The notes: generated by a model from the sequence alone, not told the origin. 61,824 bases of DNA from Cyanobacteria bacterium REEB67 (GCA_018971775.1 JAGXAB010000031.1:1-61824); one strand, 5' to 3'. Shown: positions 44,159 through 53,761, numbered from the stretch's first letter. Translations and numbers: made by a program.

Positions 44159-44647
44159 ATGACCGAACACTCTGGAGCGGATTGTCAGGCCGAATTTAAG
44201 CAGGCCATGCCCGAGAAACCCTGGAATCACACGGCCGTGACAAAATTCGAGCCGCTGATAAACTTGATCGATCAACGCACCCAGAGCGATATGTTTCGCC
44301 ACCAGGGCAAATACGAGACTAATGGCGACTACTACGACATCGCCCACGACCTCGACGATAACAATCAGGACAAAGGCAGCAAGACTTTTGAAAACGGCGT
44401 CCGCGCCCAGATCGAGCAGGTCGAAGGCTGGCCGACCAAAATCATTCTGGAAGACGACAAGGCGCATCTGAAAGAAACGGTGGCGATGGACCCGAGCAAT
44501 CACAGAATCGAAAGCGACAAGGTAGAATTTTGCGGCGTCAGCAGGGAGCGCACTTTTTCGCAATACGGTGAGAGCTTCCGGGCCTATCATTTCCCCGGTG
44601 GCAGCGTCGAAAAAAGCTCCTCTCTCCCTGTGCTCAAGCTCGAATAG
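44159..44647 (+). CDS. Hypothetical cytoplasmic protein
   Basis: 162 residues with GGAG seven bases before the ATG. Acidic and polar throughout, with no signal peptide or membrane segment. YYDIAHDLDDNNQDKGSKTF and the IEQVEGWPTKIILEDD stretch suggest a beta-rich domain. No family recognised. It converges on the RND permease gene 37 bases away. Confidence 0.55.
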   Translation: MTEHSGADCQAEFKQAMPEKPWNHTAVTKFEPLINLIDQRTQSDMFRHQGKYETNGDYYDIAHDLDDNNQDKGSKTFENGVRAQIEQVEGWPTKIILEDDKAHLKETVAMDPSNHRIESDKVEFCGVSRERTFSQYGESFRAYHFPGGSVEKSSSLPVLKLE

Positions 44648-44684
44648 TCTGGGCCAGAATAGCCCACACCCACTGTAAAATTTC

Positions 44685-47600
44685 TCAGTGCCTGACCGGC
44701 GCTGGAGCCGGCGCCGGCGCCGGCTTGGCGGCGGCTTTTTCGTGCCTGCGGCCATGGATGATTGTAAAAACAATCGGCACCCAGATCAGGGTGAAAAAAG
44801 TAGCAACCGAAAGGCCCCCGATGACGGCGCGTCCCAGGGGCGCATTTTGCGCACCGCCAGCGCCACCACCGATAGCCATCGGAATCATCCCGATCAGCAT
44901 GGCGGCAGCTGTCATCAAGACCGGGCGAAAACGCGTCCGCCCGGCTTCCAGGGCCGCCTCGAGCGGTGCCTTGCCCTCGGCTAATTGCTCGCGCGCGAAA
45001 CTGACGATCAAGATACTGTTGGCCGAGGCCACCCCGATACTCATAATCGCTCCCATCAGGGCCGGTACGCTCAGGGTCGTCTGGGTCAGAAATAGGGACC
45101 AGACGATGCCGCACAAGGCCCCGGGAATGGCCATCAAGATGATCAGCGGGTCGGTCCATGATTGGAAATTGATCACAAGCAGGAGATAGACCAGTACAAG
45201 CGCTCCGAGGATGCCGCTCAACAAGCCGAAATAGGCCGTACGCATACTGACCATTTGACCACGCACGTCCAGAAACATGCCGTGCGGTAATTTGCCCTTA
45301 TAGCCATCGACGATCGACTGCACGCGCGAGGCAACAGCATTGAGGTCTGTGCCGTCGACGTTTGCCAGGATGTCGATGACTGGTTGGACGTTGTAGTGAT
45401 TGATAATTGTCGGCGTAACGCTGCGCTTGAAGGCAGCCAGGTTGCCGAGCAACTGGCGCTTGCTGCCATCGGCATTGGTGACGACGGTATTGGAAAGATC
45501 GCTGAGCGAGGCGATCAAGCGCTGCGGCGTTTGCACGGCCAGGCTGTAGCTGACGCCGTTTTTGGGATTGACCCAGAAGTTTGGCGCAGTCTGGAAGCTC
45601 GAGCTGAGCGAGACAAGCATCGAACCGGAGACGTCCCTCTGGGTGAAGCCAATCTGTGAAGCCTTCTGGCGGTCGACATCGACGTTAATCACCGGACCGC
45701 TGATCGACTGCTTGAGGTGTACATCGACGGCACCGGGGATGACACTGATTTGATCGCGGATTTTTTCGGCCAGTTGAAAGTCGCCGGCCAGATCCTGACC
45801 ACGCACCTGGATGTCGATCGGAGCAGCAAGGCCGGCGTTGAGGATCTGCGTGACGATATCGGCGGGCTGGAAGAAAAACACGGTACCGGGGAAGAGTTTC
45901 GGCAGTTTATCGCGCATCAGTCCGCGATAGTATTTACCCGGCTTTTTCGGTTTTTCTACCATCGTGATCAGAATCTCGCCGTCCGCTTCGGTGTAGTTGA
46001 CACTGTCGCTGGAAGACAGGTTCAAACCCGAGTTTGGCACACCCATGATGTCGGCGACGTTCTCCACTTCGCTGGCCGGTATGATGTCGGTGAGGGCGCG
46101 TTCGATTCTTTTGATTAGACGCTCGGTCTCCTCGACGCGTAAGCCGCGCGGGGCACCAACGTGCATGCGCAGCACGCTGCCGTCGACGGGTGGGAAAAAG
46201 TCGGCGCCGAGGAAGGGAATCAGACAGAAGCTGATGCAGATGAAAACGGCGACACCAGCGACGACAAACATACGCCGGGCCAATATGTAAGCCAGCACAC
46301 CGTGATAAGTGTCGCGAAAACTGTTGAATTTCTTATCCACGGCTTTCGTCACCTTACCGAGGCGAGCCGCTACCGGACCCTGATTGGCGTGTTTATGCGG
46401 GTCGGCGTGACCACCGAGCATATACTTGGCCATCACCGGCACGACTGTCCTTGAGAGGAAATAGGACGCCATCATCGATCCACATACAGCCATCGCCAGT
46501 GGTGTGAAGAGCGACTTAGCCGGCTCGGTGAGGAGCAAAACAGGCGTGAAAACGACACAGATAGAAATAGTCGAAACAAAGGCGGGGACAGCGATTTCAT
46601 TTGCCGCATCAAGAATCGCCTGGCGCACGAAACCGTCATTGGTCGCTTTATCCGTAGCCTCCCCCGCTTCATGGGCAGCCAGTCTTTTGGCCCGGACATC
46701 ATCGAAATGGCGGTGGATGTTTTCTACTTCTACTGTAGCGTCGTCGACGAGCATACCGACAGCCAGGGCGAAGCCGCCCAGAGTCATGGTATTTAGGGTC
46801 TGACCGGCGAGCTTGAGCAGGATCAAACCAGCGAGCACCGATAGCGGGATGGAGACGGCGACGATCACCGTGCTTTCCCAATCGCCCAACAAGAGCAACA
46901 TCAATAGTGCAGTCAAACCGGCGGCGGTCAAGCCCTCGCGCACGACGTCGTCGACCGCTTCCTGCACAAAGATCGACTGGTCATTCAAGATGCGCAGATC
47001 GACACCCGGTGGCAATATATTATTGATTGCCGGTATCTGCGCTTTGACGCGATTGACCACGTCGACGGTGGAAGCGGCTCCCATTTTGATCACGTTCTGC
47101 AGGACGGCGCGAGCGCCCGATTCATTGACGACGTTGGTCTGCACGGCAAGACCGTCGTGGATCTGGGCGATGTCCTTCATTAGTATGGTGACATTGCCGC
47201 TCTGCTTGATCGGCATTTCGTTCAACTGATCGAGAACAAGCGGACTGCTGTTGAGCTGGACTACGTATTCGGTATTGCCTAGCTTGGCCGTCCCGGCCGG
47301 CAAAATAATATTTTGGGCATTGATCGCGGCAGCGACATCGGCGGCGGAAATATTTTTGGAAGCGAGCTTCTGAGGATCGATGTCGACCATGATCTGCCTG
47401 GCTGCGCCACCGTATGGATAGGGCAGAGATGCGCCCTGCACGGTCGCTAACTGGGTACGGATAAAGTTGTTGGTAAAGTCGAAGAGTTTTGTCTCAGGCA
47501 ACGTCTTGGAGCTGATGCACAGCTGCATGACAGGAATGTCGGTGGCACTGAAGGCGGTGACGAGTGGTGGGGTGGCGCCGGCGGGCAACTGCTTCAAAAT

Positions 47601-47945
47601 GGTCTGACAGATAGCGGCAAATTCAGCGAGGGACTCCTGGGCGTTGGCGTCATTTTGCAAATAGAGCTTGATCACCGACATACCGTTCAAGGAGAGCGAT
47701 TCGATGTGCTCGATGCCGGTGACGGTGGTCGTGGCGGCGCGCTCGGTAATGTTGGTGATCCGCCTTTCCATATCGATCGGAGGCAGGCCGGTATAGGTCC
47801 AGACGCAACTCAAAACAGGAATATTAATGCGCGGAAAAATGTCGACGGGCATCTGCTTGACCGAAAGCGTACCGAAGATGGCGATTAAGATGGCCACAAC
47901 AACGAATGTATACGGCCGATCGAGGGCCAGACGGACAATCCACAT
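44685..47945 (-). CDS. RND multidrug/metabolite efflux permease
   Basis: 1086 residues, the usual length of a HAE-type RND inner-membrane pump. Two repeats of six membrane helices with large periplasmic loops. The proton-relay motif in helix 4 is GMLVDDATVEVENIH (two Asp). The periplasmic loop and C-terminal helices (PLGRAVIGGLSVATFFTLIW) fit AcrB/MexB-like pumps. It is divergent from the GntR regulator and adaptor gene. No outer-membrane TolC-type gene is in the window. GGAGG precedes the ATG. Confidence 0.92.
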   Translation of the reverse strand: MWIVRLALDRPYTFVVVAILIAIFGTLSVKQMPVDIFPRINIPVLSCVWTYTGLPPIDMERRITNITERAATTTVTGIEHIESLSLNGMSVIKLYLQNDANAQESLAEFAAICQTILKQLPAGATPPLVTAFSATDIPVMQLCISSKTLPETKLFDFTNNFIRTQLATVQGASLPYPYGGAARQIMVDIDPQKLASKNISAADVAAAINAQNIILPAGTAKLGNTEYVVQLNSSPLVLDQLNEMPIKQSGNVTILMKDIAQIHDGLAVQTNVVNESGARAVLQNVIKMGAASTVDVVNRVKAQIPAINNILPPGVDLRILNDQSIFVQEAVDDVVREGLTAAGLTALLMLLLLGDWESTVIVAVSIPLSVLAGLILLKLAGQTLNTMTLGGFALAVGMLVDDATVEVENIHRHFDDVRAKRLAAHEAGEATDKATNDGFVRQAILDAANEIAVPAFVSTISICVVFTPVLLLTEPAKSLFTPLAMAVCGSMMASYFLSRTVVPVMAKYMLGGHADPHKHANQGPVAARLGKVTKAVDKKFNSFRDTYHGVLAYILARRMFVVAGVAVFICISFCLIPFLGADFFPPVDGSVLRMHVGAPRGLRVEETERLIKRIERALTDIIPASEVENVADIMGVPNSGLNLSSSDSVNYTEADGEILITMVEKPKKPGKYYRGLMRDKLPKLFPGTVFFFQPADIVTQILNAGLAAPIDIQVRGQDLAGDFQLAEKIRDQISVIPGAVDVHLKQSISGPVINVDVDRQKASQIGFTQRDVSGSMLVSLSSSFQTAPNFWVNPKNGVSYSLAVQTPQRLIASLSDLSNTVVTNADGSKRQLLGNLAAFKRSVTPTIINHYNVQPVIDILANVDGTDLNAVASRVQSIVDGYKGKLPHGMFLDVRGQMVSMRTAYFGLLSGILGALVLVYLLLVINFQSWTDPLIILMAIPGALCGIVWSLFLTQTTLSVPALMGAIMSIGVASANSILIVSFAREQLAEGKAPLEAALEAGRTRFRPVLMTAAAMLIGMIPMAIGGGAGGAQNAPLGRAVIGGLSVATFFTLIWVPIVFTIIHGRRHEKAAAKPAPAPAPAPVRH

Positions 47946-47977
47946 AAAATTCCTCCCCTATCCTTTACCAGTATACT

Positions 47978-47995
47978 GAAATTATCGATAGTTGC
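47978..47995. promoter_or_regulatory. Likely GntR operator at the permease promoter
   Basis: GAAATTATCGATAGTTGC on the plus strand. Its reverse complement matches the site at 48106-48123 at 17 of 18 bases. A TATACT on the minus strand (47971-47976) is a good -10 box for the permease gene, so this site fills the promoter spacer. Confidence 0.65.
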
Positions 47996-48105
47996 AGTAT
48001 GATGTAAGTAACTTGGCACATTTGCCCACCGAAGGGATAATAATCTGACCAGGTGGCTATCTCGACGTACAAACTGGACTACTTCAGGGCCGCCAGCCCC
48101 GACCA

Positions 48106-48123
48106 GCAATTATCGATAATTTC
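48106..48123. promoter_or_regulatory. Likely GntR operator in front of the regulator gene
   Basis: GCAATTATCGATAATTTC, the second copy of the site at 47978-47995, in inverted orientation, ending 15 bases before the regulator start. A GGGAG ribosome site (48127-48131) follows directly, so binding would also block initiation. Confidence 0.65.
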
Positions 48124-48138
48124 ACCGGGAGAAAATCT

Positions 48139-48876
48139 TTGACCAGTAGTCGCACAACCACAAAGAAGGTCGCCGCCAGGCGCGGTGGATCAAAGGCGAA
48201 AGAAAGCGCCCGAGTCAACGCCAGAGATTGCGTCAGCGACCGCATCAAAAAAGTCATTCTCGAGCGGATCAGCGATGGCACTTACCTTCCCGGGCAGCGT
48301 CTCATTGAGTTACAGATTGCCCGCGAGTTTGAAACCAGTCAGGCTCCGATTCGCGAAGCATTTTGCGCTCTGGAAGCAATCAGAGTTGTCGAAACCGAAC
48401 CTTTTAAAGGGACGCGGGTGCGCAGCGTCAGCAGCGAGGAAATCAATGAATGCCTGGAGATCAGGGGAGTGCTCGAACAGCTTGCCGCCGAAAAAATCGG
48501 CGAAAAATTGAAAGACAAGCTCGGGCAATTGAAAGCACTCGCCCAGGAAACCATTGTCGCCGCCCGTGACGGTGACGTCAAAAAATACGCCAGAGCCAAT
48601 GTCGAATTTCACGCCACCATTGTCGAAGCCACTGAAAATCCGACATTGATCATGGTCTGGCATTCTCTCGCTCCGGAAGTGCGCATGTTCGCCAGCGTCT
48701 ACGCCAATGCCGGTAATCTGCCGCAGTGCGCCGACGAGCACATGGAAATCGTCGAAGCATTTGCCGAAGGCGACAATCGTTATGCCGGCAAATTATTGAA
48801 GAAACACACCGAAAAAGTGCATGACAATTTCGAGCGATTTAAAGATGCTGGTGAAGGGCAAGCGAGGTTTAACTAG
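48139..48876 (+). CDS. GntR-family transcription regulator (FCD type)
   Basis: 245 residues from TTG 48139, with GGGAG seven bases upstream. A winged helix (LIELQIAREFETSQAPIREA) is followed by an all-helical FCD effector domain with acidic and His residues (ANVEFHATIVEATENPTLIM and a later ADEHMEIVEAFAEGD) that bind a metal and ligand. It probably represses both itself and the divergent pump through the paired sites. The 30-residue N-terminus is basic and Ser-rich. Confidence 0.85.
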   Translation: MTSSRTTTKKVAARRGGSKAKESARVNARDCVSDRIKKVILERISDGTYLPGQRLIELQIAREFETSQAPIREAFCALEAIRVVETEPFKGTRVRSVSSEEINECLEIRGVLEQLAAEKIGEKLKDKLGQLKALAQETIVAARDGDVKKYARANVEFHATIVEATENPTLIMVWHSLAPEVRMFASVYANAGNLPQCADEHMEIVEAFAEGDNRYAGKLLKKHTEKVHDNFERFKDAGEGQARFN

Positions 48877-50481
48877 ATGGAGCGTCCTGTGATTGAAACC
48901 GACCAGCAGAGCGATTTGGCCAAGAGCAAATCTTTGCCTGCTCCCGCAGCAGCCCCTCCCACTGCGCCTCATCTCACTGAGCCTCATCCGGCCACGATCG
49001 CAGATAGAAGCGCGCCTCTATCGACGACTGATGCAGCGGCTTCCCACGTCATCCCGAACCCGACGGCACCGGTCGCCCCGACACCAATCGATACTGGCAG
49101 TGACGCCGACAAACAATTAGTCAAACAGAGTCCGGATCCAGATCTAGATCCAGACCGCAAATCAAAAGTCGGCCCAACCCTGGCGATCGTGTTTGCAGTG
49201 GCCATCCTCGCCCTTTTGATCATCGGCGGCTTACCAAAATTTTTCCAGCGCCAGGCTCTGGTCAATCACACTAAGATAGAAACAGCGGAAGCAATTCCGG
49301 TATCGGTAGTAGTGGCACAGCCCGGTGCACCGGTTGAAGAATTTACCCTTCCCGGAGCAACAGAAGCCATTCAAGACGCGCCAATATATTCACGCGTCAA
49401 CGGTTATCTCGCCAAGCGCTACGTCAATATCGGCGATCATGTCGTCGCCGGCCAGGTGCTCGCCGACATCGATACTCCGGAAGTCGACCAGCAGGTGCAA
49501 GCGGCGATCAGCGCCGTCGAACAGGCAAAATCAAATGTAGCCGGCGCCCGCGAAACTCTCAAACGCTCTCTAGCGGCAGTGCAATCAGCCGCCGCCAATG
49601 TGCGCAAAGGCAAGACCGACTTACAGTTTTACACGGCAGAAGTGGCCCGCTATACCGAGCTCGCCAGCGAAGGCGCAATCAGTCTCGAATCGCGTGACGC
49701 CAAAACTCAAGATTATAATGGTGGCACCGCCACCCTCGATTCCCTGCGCAACCAGGAGCGCGGCGCTAAAGCTCAGGCGGAGTCCAATCGGGCCGCCGTA
49801 GCCATGAACGAATCGGCACTGAAAGTAGCGCAGGCGCAATTGAGCCAGGTGCAAGCCACTCAATCTTTCAAACAAGTACGCGCTCTTTTTGACGGCGTCG
49901 TCACCAAGCGCAACGTTGATGCAGGAGCACTGATCACCGCCGGCAGCGCCGACAGCAACTCAGTCCTTTTCGAAATCGCCAAGACTGATATCCTGCGTTT
50001 GTTTGTCTATGTTCCCGAGCAATATGTGCCTTACATTCATGAAGGACAGACGACCTTGCTCAGCTTTCAAGAATACCCCAAGAAAGATTTCAGCGGCACG
50101 GTCACCAATATCTCCGGCGGTCTCGACCCGGCCACCAAGACACTACAAGTCGAGATCCACGTCCCCAACGGCGACCATCAACTGCTGCCAGGGATGTACG
50201 CCAAAGTAAGATTCCAGGCTACTTCCACCTTGCGCCTGCCGATTGTACCGGCGACTATCTTGCAAACAAAAGCGGACGGCTCTTTTGCTTTCACAATCGA
50301 CGATAAAAACCGTGTCCACATGCATAAACTGGACATCGGTCGAGATCTCGGCGGCATCTTCGAAATTTCAAATGGTATCGTTGCCGGCCAAAAAGTGATC
50401 GTCAATCCACCCGATAATCTCGTCGAAGGCGAACTGGTCGCCCCGCAAGTGGTGCCCATTGCCAAGCCGACAGGCCAGTAA
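48877..50481 (+). CDS. RND periplasmic adaptor (membrane fusion protein)
   Basis: 534 residues, starting directly after the regulator stop. The first 100 residues are Pro/Ala/Thr-rich and cytoplasmic; then one membrane anchor (LAIVFAVAILALLIIGG). The adaptor body has a lipoyl/barrel-sandwich half (VNGYLAKRYVNIGDHVVAGQ), a long hairpin of coiled coil, and a second half with ALFDGVVTKRNVDAGALITA. It should link the divergent pump to an outer-membrane channel. The long N-terminal cytoplasmic tail is unusual. Confidence 0.88.
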   Translation: MERPVIETDQQSDLAKSKSLPAPAAAPPTAPHLTEPHPATIADRSAPLSTTDAAASHVIPNPTAPVAPTPIDTGSDADKQLVKQSPDPDLDPDRKSKVGPTLAIVFAVAILALLIIGGLPKFFQRQALVNHTKIETAEAIPVSVVVAQPGAPVEEFTLPGATEAIQDAPIYSRVNGYLAKRYVNIGDHVVAGQVLADIDTPEVDQQVQAAISAVEQAKSNVAGARETLKRSLAAVQSAAANVRKGKTDLQFYTAEVARYTELASEGAISLESRDAKTQDYNGGTATLDSLRNQERGAKAQAESNRAAVAMNESALKVAQAQLSQVQATQSFKQVRALFDGVVTKRNVDAGALITAGSADSNSVLFEIAKTDILRLFVYVPEQYVPYIHEGQTTLLSFQEYPKKDFSGTVTNISGGLDPATKTLQVEIHVPNGDHQLLPGMYAKVRFQATSTLRLPIVPATILQTKADGSFAFTIDDKNRVHMHKLDIGRDLGGIFEISNGIVAGQKVIVNPPDNLVEGELVAPQVVPIAKPTGQ

Positions 50482-50513
50482 GCAGCAACCTCCGGCAGGA
50501 CAACAATAAAATC

Positions 50514-50550
50514 ATTTGTAAGCGCTTAAAGTAAACGAGCGCTTACAAAT
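50514..50550. other. Long inverted repeat after the adaptor gene
   Basis: ATTTGTAAGCGCT, an 11-base loop, AGCGCTTACAAAT: perfect 13-base arms. No T-run follows, so intrinsic termination is uncertain. Each arm contains a TAAGCGCTT-like core resembling LacI/GalR-type operators, so an operator for 50604-51245 is an alternative. Confidence 0.55.
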
Positions 50551-50603
50551 CCTTTATATACAATTCCCCCTTCTATATAAGCCCTTAACAGAGGTCATCC
50601 TTA

Positions 50604-51245
50604 ATGGTAAGAGCCGCCCATTCGAGGTATCTCCCCATGGCCTTATTTCAAGCACTCGATTCCAACAATTCCGCTCCGATCAGGCTGATGGCGATGACGA
50701 CTATTCCGACCACCGAAGACCTTTTCTACGCCCTCGCCACCGCCAAGCAAAACAAAAGGGCGGTCGAGCTACCCTTTAAAAACGTCTATAACAAGCTCGA
50801 CTTTATCGTGCGCGTCGCCCCCGGAGCGCCGGGCACGCCGCAGATCCACCCGCGCTGGACCTTCGAAAGATGCGACGGCAAAGGCGCCGGCGGCCAGAAT
50901 ACCCGGATGTGGATGCGCGAAACATCGGAAGTGATGATGGTCCAGGGAAAAATCAAAATCGAAGTCAATTACGGCGGCCAGAAGCCCGAAGTAGACGACA
51001 CGGTCGAGACCCAGACCGTAAGCGGAAGCGTGCCGATTATCACAGGCGGCAACCCGGCCGTAAGCGCAGCCAATCTGCCGGCCATGAGTCAAAGACAGGA
51101 TCGACAAGTCGGTAGTGTGGCCGTCGGCGCCGCCACAGTCCCGGATATTTGCCAGGACCCGGGCACATTGATCTCCGCCGCCATCAAGGCGAAAGGACTG
51201 GCGCGGGAAGCCAATCAACCATACATGCTCTTCCCGATGTTTTAG
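50604..51245 (+). CDS. Hypothetical protein
   Basis: 213 residues, with GAGG 10 bases upstream. The N-terminal part (TTIPTTEDLFYALATAKQNK) is helical; the middle has many Trp/Arg (RWTFERCDGKGAGGQNTRMW) and a beta-rich stretch (GKIKIEVNYGGQKPEVDDTV). No signal peptide. No family recognised. Preceded by a strong inverted repeat. Confidence 0.6.
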   Translation: MVRAAHSRYLPMALFQALDSNNSAPIRLMAMTTIPTTEDLFYALATAKQNKRAVELPFKNVYNKLDFIVRVAPGAPGTPQIHPRWTFERCDGKGAGGQNTRMWMRETSEVMMVQGKIKIEVNYGGQKPEVDDTVETQTVSGSVPIITGGNPAVSAANLPAMSQRQDRQVGSVAVGAATVPDICQDPGTLISAAIKAKGLAREANQPYMLFPMF

Positions 51246-51426
51246 AGATTGGAGACAAACAGAGCAAGAAATCAGAAGAAAGCAGAGTCAGACCAGGAAC
51301 CAGAGGTGATTGGCTTCGTCCCTCTAAGCATGAGGTTGAGGATTGAGCGCCAGGCCGGCGGCTCAGACCAAACAAAAGTTTTTAGCAGGAAAAACCGGTT
51401 CGGTTCAGGAGACATGAGGAGACAAT

Positions 51427-51606
51427 ATGAATTACTTTGTAGACCTATCCCGCATGTCACTGGACGAGCTACTCAGCCTTCGTATCGCCGCCGACGAAGG
51501 GTTATTTGCTGTCGATGGCTCCAATCTCGATTTGCTCAGTGAACATATCAACTTCCGCGTGGCCGCTGTGGAAAAACTAGAAAAACTGCTCAACAAAGCT
51601 TCCTGA
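51427..51606 (+). CDS. Small conserved-looking protein of 59 residues
   Basis: MNYFVDLSRMSLDELLSLRI..., with GGAGACAAT directly before the ATG and a strong terminator after the stop. Acidic, helical (LSEHINFRVAAVEKLEKLLN). Good ribosome site, codon use and terminator make this a convincing small gene. Function unknown. Confidence 0.7.
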   Translation: MNYFVDLSRMSLDELLSLRIAADEGLFAVDGSNLDLLSEHINFRVAAVEKLEKLLNKAS

Positions 51607-51657
51607 GACGGCTTGTACTTTACCCTGGTACACTTTGCCTGTATTGCGACATCATGT

Positions 51658-51686
51658 AAAAGCGGCGCTTCCGGATGCCGCTTTTT
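51658..51686 (+). terminator. Intrinsic terminator after the 59-residue gene
   Basis: AAAAGCGGC, a 10-base loop, GCCGCTTTTT. Confidence 0.85.
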
Positions 51687-51733
51687 CAATGAGCACCTGG
51701 AAATCTGTGCAAGACTGCGTGAACGAAAGAGGG

Positions 51734-52720
51734 CTAATTGGTGGCGCGTAAAAGTTCGAGCAAATCGGCGTCGAGTTGTTCGACGGACCACTGCACATCA
51801 TAGAGCATGCGGATGCGATTGCCGAGATCGCCGATGTTTTCTCGATTGCGTTCGCCGGGCAATTGAATGGCTGCCACTTTACTCAGTTGTCTTTCTTCGG
51901 TGGAACGTAGATAGTGACCGCGCTTCCAGCTGGCAATGAGGGCGTCTCTGCGGGTTTGATTATTCACCGATAGCGGTGGCACAGAGGTCATATATTTGAT
52001 CACGACATCGGGACGATGCTGCGGATCCGACGTTTGCTTGAGGCCAAAAATATCGGCCAGTACGGTTACTTCGCCATCCATTTTTTTGCTGCCGCTGCGT
52101 GCTTCCACAAAAGACATGGTCGAAAGCCCGAGACCAATGGCGCTGGCGAGGAGAAGTAGCTCGGAACCGGCCCTTGAATCACCATGCAAAAACTCCGGGC
52201 CGGCTATTGTACCGAGGATGCCGCCCTGCAAGAAGTTGGCCGAGAAGAGGAAGTTGAGATTGCGCTGACGACGCGCCTCGAGCATACCCTTGCCGGTATA
52301 GGCCCAGGCCAGCTCTCTGTCGATACGATCCGAAACCATGCGTACTTCGAGGGATTGACCGACGATGCGATCAAGCAAAAAGACTTTCAGGTTGAGCTCT
52401 TCATCGCTCATATTGAGCGGATCTTGCGAGGTGCGCGATTGACGCAGGGCGATCAGGCGCTCGACTTGCGGCATAATGCCCATCAAATCGGCCGCTTCTC
52501 TGGCACCGGGGGTGAGACCACCGACAATTTTCGTCGATTGCTGCTGGACCAGAGCGATGCGATGCTTGCGATCGAGATCTTCGCCGGCAAAATTTTGAGG
52601 CACAAGTCCGGCGCCCGATTCGACTGCCCTGGCCGGACCGGCCAGGGGCAGTTGCGTCGATAAGACAATCATTGCCAGAGCGATATTTTTAGTTATCAAA
52701 CTCAACTTTGTATTCAACAC
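51734..52720 (-). CDS. Secreted protein, paralog pair member 2
   Basis: 328 residues with a signal peptide (NIALAMIVLSTQLPLAGPAR). Paralog of 52724-53761: shared are a late-helical LKVFLLDRI segment, IDRELA, NFLQGGILG and TRRDALIASWKRGHY. A hydrophobic stretch (ELLLLASAIGLGLSTMS) follows NFLQGGILG. The C-terminal helix has ERNRE/ LDADLLELLRA. No known family recognised. Confidence 0.65.
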   Translation of the reverse strand: MLNTKLSLITKNIALAMIVLSTQLPLAGPARAVESGAGLVPQNFAGEDLDRKHRIALVQQQSTKIVGGLTPGAREAADLMGIMPQVERLIALRQSRTSQDPLNMSDEELNLKVFLLDRIVGQSLEVRMVSDRIDRELAWAYTGKGMLEARRQRNLNFLFSANFLQGGILGTIAGPEFLHGDSRAGSELLLLASAIGLGLSTMSFVEARSGSKKMDGEVTVLADIFGLKQTSDPQHRPDVVIKYMTSVPPLSVNNQTRRDALIASWKRGHYLRSTEERQLSKVAAIQLPGERNRENIGDLGNRIRMLYDVQWSVEQLDADLLELLRATN

Positions 52721-52723
52721 CGA

Positions 52724-53761
52724 TTATCTAGCCTCGATTGCTTTATGTAACTCGTAGAGGGAAGCGTCAAACTCTTCCAGGTGCGTTTTCAAATCGTGGA
52801 GCAAGATGATGCGCTTATACAAAATGCCGCTGTTTTCACTCATTTCTTCGCCATCGGCAGGAGTGGCGGCGAGCAGACGATGATTTCTCTCATTGCTCCT
52901 GCCGAGGCCGGCAAAATCATGCCAGTGATGAATCAAAACCTCACGTCTGGTCATGTTCCAGGTGCTGCCCGGTACCTGCCTATTGAAAAACTTCCAGAGA
53001 TAACTCTGCTCGGCGTCAGGGGGCACCTGACCGAGGTTGAGGAAATAGCCGAGAGAATTGGGCGGATCAAGGGGGCGGCGCCATAGATAGGGTTGCACCA
53101 GGTTGATCACGGATAGTGTCGTACCAAGACCGAAAGAAGTCATAAGTTCATATTGCGATGCGGCAAATTGGCCGTGCAGCCCGAGCGACTGCTTGGTGAT
53201 ACCGAGTATGCCACCTTGCATAAAGTTGATCGTGGTGATCATGTTGGTCACTTTCAGACGTTTGGCGGTCAATTCGTTCAAAGCGACATTGGAGCTGGCC
53301 AGATCGCGATCGATGATGGCTGCGATTTTGCGCACTTCTTCCTGGGCCTGGATGATTCGATAGAGGGTGAAAATTTTTACTTTCAGGAGATTTCCAGGCA
53401 GGCTCGGCACGCCACCACCGGCAGTGCCACCAGCATTTTCCGCTCGCGCCGCCATGAGCATTCGCACATAGGGTTGTACCTCCAGAACCTCCGCCACCTC
53501 GGCGGCGTCGGGCCGCAATTCAGGGGTGGGCTGACCGGCGACGATACCATCAGGGGTCAGCTTGATATCGGCAAAGGCGCGCTTGGTGACAGCTTCGACA
53601 GGTATCGCCTGAGCGAAGAGAGAACAGAGCAGGACCAGTATCGACAGATGTTTTGACAAGAAAAAGTCTCGGCTAGTAAGAATTGACGAGGGCTGCTTGA
53701 CATTGACATGATGCCAATCAGGCCCGGAAGAACGTCGAGTTTCGAAAAATTGCCCCGCCAT
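52724..53761 (-). CDS. Secreted protein, paralog pair member 1
   Basis: 345 residues from ATG 53761. The signal peptide (KHLSILVLLCSLFAQAIPVE) begins about 35 residues in, so the true start is likely later, for instance a TTG at the FFLSKH region. Shares LKVKIFTLYRI, IDRDLA, NFMQGGILG, a hydrophobic stretch and TRREVLIHHWHDF with 51734-52720. Three bases separate the two genes, so they form an operon. Confidence 0.65.
   Translation of the reverse strand: MAGQFFETRRSSGPDWHHVNVKQPSSILTSRDFFLSKHLSILVLLCSLFAQAIPVEAVTKRAFADIKLTPDGIVAGQPTPELRPDAAEVAEVLEVQPYVRMLMAARAENAGGTAGGGVPSLPGNLLKVKIFTLYRIIQAQEEVRKIAAIIDRDLASSNVALNELTAKRLKVTNMITTINFMQGGILGITKQSLGLHGQFAASQYELMTSFGLGTTLSVINLVQPYLWRRPLDPPNSLGYFLNLGQVPPDAEQSYLWKFFNRQVPGSTWNMTRREVLIHHWHDFAGLGRSNERNHRLLAATPADGEEMSENSGILYKRIILLHDLKTHLEEFDASLYELHKAIEAR

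Noticed and set aside
44042..44773. 243-residue minus-strand frame
   Set aside because: Overlaps the plus-strand gene 44159-44647, which has a ribosome site and protein-like composition, and runs into the RND permease gene.
50514..50550. CcpA-type cre site
   Set aside because: The core resembles cre, but no CcpA gene or Gram-positive context is visible, so only an inverted repeat is claimed.
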